In this document: positions 15,021-22,286 of the stretch, one piece after another
Position numbering within the stretch: position 1 is the stretch's first letter
Layout of the letters: each line of letters begins with the position of its first letter
DNA from: CAYJAQ01 sp964368275
Lineage (GTDB): Bacteria; Bacillota_I; Bacilli_A; ML615J-28; CAG-313
Assembly (NCBI GenBank): GCA_964368275.1
Contig: CAYJAQ010000019.1
Coordinates: 1-24,289 of the forward strand
Length of the DNA stretch: 24,289 bases
Direction: 5' to 3'
The notes under the pieces: generated by a model
Seen by the model: the letters and a program-made list of their open reading frames with translations, nothing else
Database searches by the model: none
Told to the model about the DNA's origin: nothing
Program-made: the position numbers and the translations under genes

Positions 15021-15506
15021 GGATAAATATGAATTTAATGTTTGGTATAATGGTTTGTATAACCATGCTATTGTAAGAAAATTTACAACGATTAAAATAA
15101 GTGTAAATGGAATGTCAGCTATTAAATATGCAATTATATCTACATCTCCAATAAATGCTTGTGCCACTATAAAGCAAATACTATACAAAATAGCATGTAG
15201 TCCACCAACAGTTGCTAATACCCATTCATTGACAGTTTTTCGAAAAAATAGTTGTAAGATAATTGGCAATATACACCAGCCAACTAACATAGCAGGAGTA
15301 TATATTAAATTAAGCGTACCCATAAATAGGTTATCTAATAGCGTGTGTATAATACATATTACAATTGTCGGTTTGAAGCCGAAAAGCATAAAATATATTA
15401 CAATCAAAAGGGTAGTAAATTGTACATTAGCAATAAAAGACAATAGTTGCTCTTGTACAAACATTACAGCAATACATACCGAATATATAGCAATCTTCTT
15501 AATCAT
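15006..15506 (-). CDS. ECF-type S component (substrate unknown, possibly corrinoid)
   Basis: The 166-residue protein is very hydrophobic with five or six predicted helices. Its size and layout (IYSVCIAVMFVQEQLLSFI, then FMLFGFKP and a long loop NLIYTPAMLVGWCILP) fit S components of energy-coupling-factor transporters. The upstream gene, overlapping or adjacent, encodes a membrane-anchored DUF4430 protein, a domain related to the C-terminal part of eukaryotic cobalamin carriers. Corrinoid uptake is therefore a guess. I placed the start at ATG 15506, which overlaps the DUF4430 stop codon (ATGATTAA). ATG 15524 is also possible; neither has a good ribosome binding site, so coupling is likely. No EcfA or EcfT is present nearby. 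Confidence 0.7.
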   Translation of the reverse strand: MIKKIAIYSVCIAVMFVQEQLLSFIANVQFTTLLIVIYFMLFGFKPTIVICIIHTLLDNLFMGTLNLIYTPAMLVGWCILPIILQLFFRKTVNEWVLATVGGLHAILYSICFIVAQAFIGDVDIIAYLIADIPFTLILIVVNFLTIAWLYKPLYQTLNSYLSKVPQ

Positions 15507-15924
15507 AAAATTCAGGCCAAACATCTCGCATATATTTTGCGCTAAAAGTTATTATATCTCCATCATGTAGCTGTATATCAGCAACCCCATAGTTTGACAT
15601 TTCGCCATTAACATATATGATAATCGAAGTTTCAACTGCGTCCGTTTTTATTTCATTAATATCGTAAATAAAGGTTCTTGTGGAATCAAACTTTATTGTA
15701 TAACGTTCATCTATGATATCAATTAATCTTTCGCCAACTTTATAACTTACTTCATCATTAATAATAGTATGCCCTAAAATATCTTCAACTACTATTGTAA
15801 TGTGACCTTCTTTAGTTGTTTTACTCATTTCCCGTATCATTATTAGCGCTAATACAACTAATAAAATTGCAAAAATAGTCACGATTATTTTTAGAATTGT
15901 ACCATTTTTATTTATTTTACTCAT
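15499..15924 (-). CDS. Membrane-anchored DUF4430 domain protein
   Basis: The 141-residue protein has one N-terminal transmembrane segment (about 11-30) acting as a signal anchor and an extracytoplasmic beta-rich domain (about 38-141). That domain matches the DUF4430 pattern, including GERLIDIIDERYTIKF and IIIYVNGEMSNYGVADIQLHDGDIITF. DUF4430 resembles the beta domain of intrinsic factor and transcobalamin. It lies 25 nt after amidase copy 2 and overlaps the S-component gene, so it is in the middle of a three-gene operon. Its role as a capture or gating partner of the S component is inference. AGGA lies 10 nt before ATG 15924. Confidence 0.8.
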   Translation of the reverse strand: MSKINKNGTILKIIVTIFAILLVVLALIMIREMSKTTKEGHITIVVEDILGHTIINDEVSYKVGERLIDIIDERYTIKFDSTRTFIYDINEIKTDAVETSIIIYVNGEMSNYGVADIQLHDGDIITFSAKYMRDVWPEFYD

Positions 15925-15949
15925 TGATTTTTTCCTATTTCAAAACTGA

Positions 15950-18496
15950 TTACTCAGCATTTGCAGGAAGAATTGAAGTAAATGTCATTGATTCATTATA
16001 ACCAGTTTTAGCATTAGTAATGTTGACAGTATAATTAATTGTAACAGCTTTTTCTTCCATTGCTTGGATACGTCCCGTGCTTGCTACATTAGCATAACTG
16101 CAGTTTGTAATTGCAAAGTTGTAATCACTAAATGTACTTAATTTCAAGTTTTCAAATTGAACTAGCTTAACAAATTCGTGCCATATTTCGCCATTATCTT
16201 CAAGCATTGGTTGAGGACAATTCTTTCCGCTAAAGGTATTATGCATCTTAATACGGTTGATATCAAAGTTATTTTCAATCATTAATTTACCAACTAATTG
16301 AGCAGTTCGTTGCCATGTTAACCATAAATCAGTACCTACATTTACGCATGATTCAATGCCAATACTGTTATTATTACCACCTCTTGAGCAAATTTTTCCC
16401 GCATATACTTGTGTAAAACAAGCCCAAGTAGTACCCATATAATAGTTGCCATTCTCACCAATTTTCCATGTTGGGCCAAGGTTTGTAAGTGAATTATTGC
16501 CCCATGGCATAATTTCTGCATAACTGCCATTACTACGATAACCAGTGCGAGGAATTAGCATATCTGTCTTTTGACCGTTAATTACAAAGTGGCCATCAAT
16601 TGAAACAGAGAATTTTGGTGCGTCTTTACCTTCCGCTTTTATTCCGGTATCTGTCCATTCAAACTTAGTTCCTGTTCCGTCACCAGCGTGGTATGCAACT
16701 TCATCATCAGGCATGCAGTGATAAACACCATCATTACCAGTTACATAATGAATAGAAGTATCATTAGTTTTTGCGGTAAACATATCAGCCATTGCTTTTG
16801 CAGTAGCAGTGTGTCCCATTGAGCCAGTATAGTGAACAGTAACAAATTCCATATTAGTCTTTGTTCCTGGTCGAGCAGCATTGCCAATAGGTGCAATTTG
16901 TTCAATAATATCTAGCGGGTCATCTACTAATATTTGTAGTAAACTACCTACTATATCAAGGCTATATGCCGGATTGCCTGCGCCGATTGGGACAGTTTCT
17001 TTAACATAAACAGTAGGATTATAAGCAGCTGCTAAGAATTTTTTAACTGGATCGCTTGCAATGTTTGCATTAAATACAACAAACTCCATACTATCACTAA
17101 GTGTTGTTCCATCAATAGTAGCTGTAATAACTACTCTGCCTTCTTTAACACCAGTTACTTTGCCATCTGCTACTGTGGCAATACTATTATCAGAAGATGT
17201 CCATACAACTTTATCAAAGCTTTCATCCTTGGCGGTTGATTTACGAAGTTCAATTGAACCACCAACCCAAACAACATCAGCAAAATCTTTTATTATTGTT
17301 ACCTTGTCATTTGATATATTATAGAACAATTCTTCTAATAGGGCTTCTTTAGCCTCTAAATCATTTAGATTAGTTACCATAGCTTTAGCCTCAGTACTTG
17401 CATTCCAATAAGCAACTCTAGTCATTTGAACTGCTTTCTTATTTGCAATAGTTAATTCTTCTGGTAATTTATCTATTTCAGCAATAATATATACAGCGTC
17501 AGCCATGCCTGTTAATTTAGCAACGATATCAGCAGTAGTAACAAATTCCTTTATATTTTCTGGCATTGAATCATACTGAGCTACAAGTCGCTTTGCTTCT
17601 AAAGCATTATCAACAGTAACAGTACCTAGTGCCTTAACTTTAGTGTCAAATGCAACAGCTTCATCATATCTTGCTTGTTCTGCAGCTGTTAATTTTACCT
17701 TAACAATAGCACTGGCAGTTAAGTTTTGAGCAGGATATTTTATGGTAATTGTAGTTTCACCCGATTTCTTGGCGCTAATCTTACCATTTACAAAAGTTAC
17801 AATTTCACTATCAGCTGATACATATTCTAAATCGCTAACTTTTATTCTAGCATCTAAATTATATTCAGGTGTAACTTCAGTTCCAGGTTCTAGTTCATAA
17901 CTAGTTTCTTTAAAACTAAACTCCTTATAAAGTTCTTCTTGAACAACAACTTGTGCAGTTGCTTCTAAAGCCTTTTGAGGATATTTAATAGTAATAGTAG
18001 TCTCTCCTACACCTTTAGCAATTAATTCGCCATTAGTAAATGTAGCGACGCTTGTATTACTACTACTATAGTTAATATTATCTTTATTAATTCTATTATC
18101 AAGATTTAAATTAACCTTTAAAGTTTCGCCAACATTAGTTGTATATGTAGCTTTTTCAAAACTAAAAGGCTCATATGGTGTTTCAGTAACAACTACTTTC
18201 ACTGTAGCTTCAGTTTTACCATATACCATTTTAATTGTTGTTTCACCAGCAGTTAATGCGTTAAACTTAGTACCATCAAATGTACCAATGCTTTCGTCAC
18301 TAACTGTGAATTTAATATCTGATGTAACGACCTTTTTACCTAATTCTAAATCAATAGTAATAGATTGCTTTTCTTGAACTGTATACACTTCATTTTTAAA
18401 AGCAACTTTACTAGAATCACAACTAATCAATAATGTAGCACAAACTATCATTATGACAAAAGTTGCAATGGTTTTTGATAAACGATTGTTTTTCAT
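15950..18496 (-). CDS. Lipoprotein N-acetylmuramoyl-L-alanine amidase with Ig-like domains (copy 2)
   Basis: The product is 848 residues. A signal peptide ends in lipobox LISC (Cys26). Three Ig-like domains (about 30-103, 108-186, 190-268) are followed by the same helical two-repeat module (about 270-392) and a BIG2 domain (about 405-475, VVWTSSDNSIATVADGKVTG). The Amidase_2 domain (about 545-785) has candidate ligands His555, His752 and Cys760, with Lys758 and Tyr584 as catalytic helpers. A small C-terminal domain ends the protein. It is a longer paralogue of copy 1, with one extra Ig-like domain. GAGGAG precedes ATG 18496. It starts the operon that continues with DUF4430 and the S component. 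A peptidoglycan-cleaving role outside the cell is strongly suggested. Confidence 0.9.
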   Translation of the reverse strand: MKNNRLSKTIATFVIMIVCATLLISCDSSKVAFKNEVYTVQEKQSITIDLELGKKVVTSDIKFTVSDESIGTFDGTKFNALTAGETTIKMVYGKTEATVKVVVTETPYEPFSFEKATYTTNVGETLKVNLNLDNRINKDNINYSSSNTSVATFTNGELIAKGVGETTITIKYPQKALEATAQVVVQEELYKEFSFKETSYELEPGTEVTPEYNLDARIKVSDLEYVSADSEIVTFVNGKISAKKSGETTITIKYPAQNLTASAIVKVKLTAAEQARYDEAVAFDTKVKALGTVTVDNALEAKRLVAQYDSMPENIKEFVTTADIVAKLTGMADAVYIIAEIDKLPEELTIANKKAVQMTRVAYWNASTEAKAMVTNLNDLEAKEALLEELFYNISNDKVTIIKDFADVVWVGGSIELRKSTAKDESFDKVVWTSSDNSIATVADGKVTGVKEGRVVITATIDGTTLSDSMEFVVFNANIASDPVKKFLAAAYNPTVYVKETVPIGAGNPAYSLDIVGSLLQILVDDPLDIIEQIAPIGNAARPGTKTNMEFVTVHYTGSMGHTATAKAMADMFTAKTNDTSIHYVTGNDGVYHCMPDDEVAYHAGDGTGTKFEWTDTGIKAEGKDAPKFSVSIDGHFVINGQKTDMLIPRTGYRSNGSYAEIMPWGNNSLTNLGPTWKIGENGNYYMGTTWACFTQVYAGKICSRGGNNNSIGIESCVNVGTDLWLTWQRTAQLVGKLMIENNFDINRIKMHNTFSGKNCPQPMLEDNGEIWHEFVKLVQFENLKLSTFSDYNFAITNCSYANVASTGRIQAMEEKAVTINYTVNITNAKTGYNESMTFTSILPANAE

Positions 18497-18529
18497 ATTT
18501 TTCTCCTCATTTCTATATTTTACAATTAT

Positions 18530-18558
18530 ATTGTACCAAAAACTGATTAAATTGTAAA
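18530..18558 (-). promoter_or_regulatory. Promoter of the amidase copy 2 operon
   Basis: On the minus strand, TTTACA (18553-18558) lies 17 bp from TACAAT (18530-18535). Each hexamer differs from consensus at one position. Confidence 0.7.
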
Positions 18559-18595
18559 CTAATGAGACTATGAAAAAATCTATAAGTTTTTCATT

Positions 18596-18626
18596 AAAAA
18601 AAGTATGTTCAAATAATGAGCATACT
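18596..18626 (-). terminator. Terminator after the small membrane protein gene
   Basis: AGTATGTTC (18602-18610) and GAGCATACT (18618-18626) form a 9-bp stem with one G-T pair and a 7-nt loop. On the minus strand it is followed by a run of T residues. Confidence 0.75.
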
Positions 18627-18636
18627 CAATATAAAA

Positions 18637-19050
18637 TCAATCATAAATATCTATTGAAACATTTTTTTCACTTTCATCAGGTGTCATTAAAGCAATAAAA
18701 CTACATACCAAAATGATTAATGCACCTATACCACCTATTAATAGATATGGTACTAAATCAGTTTGGGCGACAACTACGCTAACTATTATATATTCAATTG
18801 AACTAACTAGCATAAATAAACCAGCGGTCCGGATAGCTCTAGGTATAATAATTACTCCAATAATACCAAACATTGCACCGATTACTGCCATAACTGTCAC
18901 AATTACATTCCAAACACCCAGGTCAAATGAACGCTCTATTCCCATTAGTTTCCCGCCTGAAGCGAAATATGCTAATGCAAAACTTGCTACAATGTTTAAT
19001 AGTGCTCCAATTGTAGCAAATACAACAAACACATTATTATTTTTTCTCAT
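18637..19050 (-). CDS. Small four-TM membrane protein of unknown function
   Basis: The product is 137 residues with four predicted membrane helices (about 6-28, 46-70, 72-96 and 101-123) and a short acidic C-terminal tail (DESEKNVSIDIYD). I do not recognise a family. ATG 19050 was chosen because AGGAGG lies about 7 nt upstream; the longer frame to 19128 would extend into the rpsD terminator. No clear promoter is visible, so it may rely on read-through past the rpsD terminator. Confidence 0.7.
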   Translation of the reverse strand: MRKNNNVFVVFATIGALLNIVASFALAYFASGGKLMGIERSFDLGVWNVIVTVMAVIGAMFGIIGVIIIPRAIRTAGLFMLVSSIEYIIVSVVVAQTDLVPYLLIGGIGALIILVCSFIALMTPDESEKNVSIDIYD

Positions 19051-19110
19051 ATTATTTCCTCCTGCAATATTTTGCCACTTTTGGTAAAAACTATTATTGA
19101 CAAAATTAGG

Positions 19111-19138
19111 AAAGAAAAAATCCCACAAATGTGGGATT
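19111..19138 (-). terminator. Terminator of rpsD
   Basis: AATCCCAC (19119-19126) and GTGGGATT (19131-19138) form an 8-bp stem with a 4-nt loop. On the minus strand it is followed by TTTTTTCTTT. It lies about 20 nt after the rpsD stop codon. Confidence 0.88.
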
Positions 19139-19157
19139 ACTGCTTGTTTTTTACCGA

Positions 19158-19757
19158 CTAGCGGTTGTAGAATTCAACGATTAGATTTTCGCGAATATCT
19201 GGTAAAATTTCACTTCTTTCAGGATAGCGAACAAATGTACCAGTTAAAGTTGCTTCGTCGTAGCTTAAGAAAGGTAAACGTGAAACAGTAGTTTCTAATG
19301 CATCTTTAACAATTTGTAAACCTTTAGATCCTTGTTTTAAAGAAATAGTTTGACCAGGTTTTACTAATAATGAAGCGATATCAGCTTTTTTACCATCTAA
19401 TACGATGTGACCATGAGTAACTAATTGACGTGCTTGTCTACGAGTAGCAGCGAAGCCTAAACGATATACTAGGTTATCAAGTCTTGATTCTAATAAGAAT
19501 AAGAAATTATCACCTTGCTTACCAGGAATCTTTGCAGCTTTATCAAATAAAGTACGGAATTGTTTTTCGTTCATACCATATGTAAAACGAACTTTTTGTT
19601 TTTCTTGTAATTGCATTCCATATTCAGAAAGTTTGCTTCTGCGTTGACCGTGTTGGCCAGGTGCATAAGGGCGTTTTTGTAATTCTTTGCCAGTTTCTAA
19701 AATAGAATACTTTAATCTTCTTGATTGTTTCCAAGAAGAACCAGTGTAACGTGCCAT
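19158..19757 (-). CDS. rpsD: 30S ribosomal protein S4
   Basis: The product is 199 residues, the normal length for Bacilli S4. It begins MARYTGSSWKQSRRL and has the S4 RNA-binding domain (about 90-155, with SRLDNLVYRLGFAATRRQARQLVTHGHI). It ends with the conserved LIVEFYNR. S4 binds 16S rRNA and nucleates small-subunit assembly. No zinc-binding cysteines are present near the N terminus, so this is the zinc-independent form. Here rpsD is a single-gene unit, as in Bacillus, with a long leader and a strong terminator. GGAG precedes ATG 19757. Confidence 0.97.
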   Translation of the reverse strand: MARYTGSSWKQSRRLKYSILETGKELQKRPYAPGQHGQRRSKLSEYGMQLQEKQKVRFTYGMNEKQFRTLFDKAAKIPGKQGDNFLFLLESRLDNLVYRLGFAATRRQARQLVTHGHIVLDGKKADIASLLVKPGQTISLKQGSKGLQIVKDALETTVSRLPFLSYDEATLTGTFVRYPERSEILPDIRENLIVEFYNR

Positions 19758-19915
19758 GTTTTTTCTCCTTTAATAATTAATGTGTGGATAAAAAAATTCA
19801 TATTCGGTTCTAGGGTAGATTATCTTATTGCTTTCTCCTAAGCAGCGAGGTTACTTACATCCAAATGTGATAATCTAAGTGTCTACAACTATGTGAATGC
19901 TGCTTTTATCGCACC
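19758..19915 (-). promoter_or_regulatory. Structured rpsD leader, probable S4 autoregulatory RNA
   Basis: The predicted leader is about 157 nt. TAGATTATC (19877-19869 on the minus strand) pairs over nine positions with GATAATCTA (19824-19816), enclosing a region with further GC-containing hairpin segments (around 19830-19860). Bacilli rpsD leaders bind S4 to repress translation, and the location fits that class. I could not verify the exact consensus. The 325-bp gap between rpsD (19757) and the next start (20083) contains this leader, the two divergent promoters and nothing else I recognise. Confidence 0.6.
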
Positions 19916-19921
19916 TTATGT

Positions 19922-19950
19922 ATTATATACTTTTTTACTTAAAAAGTCAA
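19922..19950 (-). promoter_or_regulatory. Promoter of rpsD
   Basis: On the minus strand, TTGACT (19945-19950) lies 17 bp from consensus TATAAT (19922-19927). Transcription would start near 19915. Confidence 0.85.
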
Positions 19951-20031
19951 GTAATATAGTATCATTTACAAACTAGTTCATCACATAATATGCAAAACAA
20001 TTGCCTAATAATGCAACTGGCAATTTTACTA

Positions 20032-20060
20032 TTTACAAGTATAATTTTATTTGGTATAAT
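20032..20060 (+). promoter_or_regulatory. Promoter of the YwaF-like gene
   Basis: TTTACA (20032-20037) lies 17 bp from consensus TATAAT (20055-20060). The start near 20067 leaves a leader of about 16 nt, which excludes start codons further upstream. Confidence 0.8.
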
Positions 20061-20082
20061 AGACAAGCAAGGAGATAGTTAT

Positions 20083-20820
20083 ATGGATTTCTTTAAGAAG
20101 TTTTTTATTACCGGATTTGAGATTGGTGATTATACCTATGGTTTTGTCCATATTACTTTTTTAGTATTGATGCTAATTTCGCTTTTTATTGTTCCATTTC
20201 TGTTGCACAGAAAATCTAGCGGCACAATTAATCGTATTGTAAAGATTTTGGGAATTATTATGCTTTCCATTTATTTTACAAGAAGACTTATTCAAGTATT
20301 TAAAGGTGGTAACATTATTAGTTCTCTTTACCCTTTCTACTTATGTAACGTTTGTACAATTTTGGTCGGATTATGCGCAATCTTTAAATGGAAACACATT
20401 AGAGAATTTGCTTTCGTTGCTGGAATCATCGGAGGGATTGTAACCTTTGCTTTTCCTCAAGGAATCTTTACTGACCGATATATAAACTTTAATGTATTAG
20501 ATAGTGTTACTTCTCATTGGGGAATAATATTAATACCTATCATTATGTGGACAACAGGCGAATGTAAGCTTGAGTTCAAAAATATTTGGAAAGTATTTGT
20601 AGGTACTGTTATTGTTTTTATAAATGTTCAATTTCTTCAGTATCCATTAGTTGGTACTAGATTTGATTACTTATTTTTAGGTGATAATATGCCCCTTCAA
20701 ATACCTGGTATTCCCACTTTTCTCATTATGCCTATATTATTCCCAATTGTCGTGTTATTAATATATTCCATTGCACACCTTATTAATAAACACTATTTGG
20801 CAAATGAGATAAAAAATTAG
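20083..20820 (+). CDS. YwaF-family integral membrane protein
   Basis: The product is 245 residues with about seven hydrophobic segments. The pattern matches the YwaF / TMEM164-like family of conserved membrane proteins, notably LYPFYLCNVCTI, the FPQGIFTDRYINFN loop and SHWGIILIPI, with conserved Cys and His residues within membrane helices. Biochemical role is not known for the bacterial members. ATG 20083 was chosen because AAGGAG lies 8 nt upstream and the promoter lies inside the longer reading frame. It is a single-gene unit with its own terminator. Confidence 0.8.
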   Translation: MDFFKKFFITGFEIGDYTYGFVHITFLVLMLISLFIVPFLLHRKSSGTINRIVKILGIIMLSIYFTRRLIQVFKGGNIISSLYPFYLCNVCTILVGLCAIFKWKHIREFAFVAGIIGGIVTFAFPQGIFTDRYINFNVLDSVTSHWGIILIPIIMWTTGECKLEFKNIWKVFVGTVIVFINVQFLQYPLVGTRFDYLFLGDNMPLQIPGIPTFLIMPILFPIVVLLIYSIAHLINKHYLANEIKN

Positions 20821-20846
20821 AAGCTCTAAAAAAGCTTCTTTTTTTA
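20819..20846 (+). terminator. Terminator of the YwaF-like gene
   Basis: AGAAGCT (20819-20825) and AGCTTCT (20833-20839) form a 7-bp stem with a 7-nt loop. It is followed by a T run to 20846 and overlaps the stop codon. Confidence 0.75.
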
Positions 20847-20929
20847 CCAATAAATTATTATTTTTATTTGTTATCTTAATAAAAGAACAATATTATTATT
20901 TTTTCCATTAATTTACACGTGCAAATTAC

Positions 20930-20958
20930 TTGTGTGGATGAGGTGGTTTTGTTATAAT
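20930..20958 (+). promoter_or_regulatory. Promoter of the Cys-repeat lipoprotein gene
   Basis: TTGTGT (20930-20935) lies 17 bp from consensus TATAAT (20953-20958), followed by an alternating AT run. The start would be near 20965. Confidence 0.65.
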
Positions 20959-20991
20959 ATATATATATACAAAAACGAAAGGAGTTCGTTA

Positions 20992-22221
20992 ATGAAACAG
21001 AGAATTAAAAAGACACTTTCCTTCTTATCAGTATTTTTACTCTTATTTGTAATTTATGGCTGCACAGAAGAAAAAACTTGTGAGGAAGATCCTAACCAAG
21101 AAAAATGCGCTCCTGTTGAGCAAACTTGTGAAGAAGATCCTACTCAAGAAAAATGTCAACCAGTAGAAAAGACTTGTGAGGAAGATCCTAACCAAGAAAA
21201 ATGTCAACCAGCAGAAAAAACTTGTGAAGAAGATCCTAACCAAGAAAAATGTCAACCAGCAGGAAAGACTTGTGAAGAAGATCCTAACCAAGAAAAATGT
21301 GATGGACCTATCACGGTAGATTATGGTGATGTATTAAATGTTGAATATCGTGTGATATTTGAATCGTTTGATAATAATATAGAAGATGTTGCTAACTTCG
21401 TATATATGGGGAAATATCCTCAAAGAGAAGTAACAGATGCAAGTCTATTGAAAAAGCTAGAACGAATTACTACTACAAATGAAGATGGTTATTTAGAATA
21501 TAATGGCATGGAGTTCGCTAAACTAACTGTTGCTAATACACATATTCCACTCGGATCATCTAATGAGTTATTTCAAATGATCACAGGATATGTTGTTGGT
21601 ACTACTCACTATTTCTTAGTAGAGCCAATTTTATGGAAAGTTATTAATACTATTGGCAATAAATCGATGCTTATGACATATAATATAATTGATGCAAAAA
21701 TGTTCCAAAATAATCTTGCTGAAAGAGAAATTGATGGCATCACTATTTATCCAAGTAATTATGAACATAGCGATATTCGCAATTGGTTAAGTAATGATTT
21801 CTATAATAACTATTTTACCGATGATGATCGTGCGGTTGTTGTTAATACCCTTATTAAAAATCAACCTATGCAATACCTTAATGAAGTTTTACAAAAAGAT
21901 AATGACACATACGAAAACTTCTTCTTACCAAGTTATGAAGAAATAACTGAACGTGATAATAATTTTGAACCTACAGGCATTTTCTCAGTTGGTCGTATTG
22001 CTACACCAAGTGATTATGCCCGTGCCCAAGGCGTTCACACAGAAGAAATTGACTTTGACTTATCGGGTGGCATTTGGTTATTAAGAGTCGGTCAAAACTA
22101 CTTAAAAACTTTTTCTTCATTTGTAAAAACCGATGGTTATGCTAATGCTGATTATTATTTAAATTCACCTAGTTCAGGCATTCGCATAGCTTGCTACGTT
22201 AATGTTCCATTTAAAGATTAA
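20992..22221 (+). CDS. Lipoprotein with Cys-pair tandem repeats and a DUF6273-like domain
   Basis: The product is 409 residues. A signal peptide ends in YGC (Cys24 as lipidation site). Residues 29-103 are nearly five copies of a 16-residue unit TCEEDPNQEKCQPAEK, giving ten cysteines spaced C-x8-C. A linker follows, and residues about 136-409 form a globular domain with NFVYMGKYPQ, a WKVI segment and SDIRNWLSNDFYNNYF (about 260-275). That pattern fits DUF6273, a domain found in surface proteins of gut Firmicutes and related to C-type lectin or formylglycine-enzyme-like folds. Function is unknown. AAAGGAG lies 7 nt before ATG 20992; the longer frame from 20932 overlaps the promoter. Disulfide formation outside the cell is inferred. 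Confidence 0.82.
   Translation: MKQRIKKTLSFLSVFLLLFVIYGCTEEKTCEEDPNQEKCAPVEQTCEEDPTQEKCQPVEKTCEEDPNQEKCQPAEKTCEEDPNQEKCQPAGKTCEEDPNQEKCDGPITVDYGDVLNVEYRVIFESFDNNIEDVANFVYMGKYPQREVTDASLLKKLERITTTNEDGYLEYNGMEFAKLTVANTHIPLGSSNELFQMITGYVVGTTHYFLVEPILWKVINTIGNKSMLMTYNIIDAKMFQNNLAEREIDGITIYPSNYEHSDIRNWLSNDFYNNYFTDDDRAVVVNTLIKNQPMQYLNEVLQKDNDTYENFFLPSYEEITERDNNFEPTGIFSVGRIATPSDYARAQGVHTEEIDFDLSGGIWLLRVGQNYLKTFSSFVKTDGYANADYYLNSPSSGIRIACYVNVPFKD
21076..21300 (+). repeat. 48-bp in-frame tandem repeat, about 4.7 copies
   Basis: Units begin at 21076, 21124, 21172, 21220 and 21268; the last is partial. They differ by few bases, mostly at third positions or in the last codons. Each encodes a 16-residue Cys-pair unit. 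The near identity suggests recent expansion and potential copy-number change. Confidence 0.9.
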
Positions 22222-22233
22222 TAAATAAAAAAT

Positions 22234-22280
22234 AAAGAGCAACACGTAAAGTCTAAAAACTTTTGTGCTACTCTTTTTTT
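22234..22280. terminator. Bidirectional terminator between the Cys-repeat lipoprotein gene and tpiA
   Basis: A long imperfect hairpin starts with AAAGAG (22234-22239) and ends with CTCTTT (22271-22276), with paired inner segments (CAC/GTG and AAAGT/ACTTT). It is followed by a T run on the plus strand and a T-rich tract on the minus strand. The flanking genes converge on it. Confidence 0.75.
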
Positions 22281-22286
22281 ACTAAT

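Noticed and set aside
15019..15570. 183-codon plus-strand reading frame
   Set aside because: It is antisense to the S-component and DUF4430 genes, has no ribosome binding site and no recognisable domain. The minus-strand proteins have clear family features.
19051..19110. Promoter for the small membrane protein
   Set aside because: A TTGTCA-like sequence is present but no -10 box lies at a suitable distance.
21043..21291. Repetitive hydrophobic minus-strand frame opposite the Cys repeat
   Set aside because: Its repetition is only a mirror of the 48-bp repeat in the real lipoprotein gene, which has a promoter, ribosome binding site and signal peptide.
21076..21300. Possible CRISPR-like array
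   Set aside because: The 48-bp units are directly adjacent with no unique spacers and stay in frame as protein repeats.
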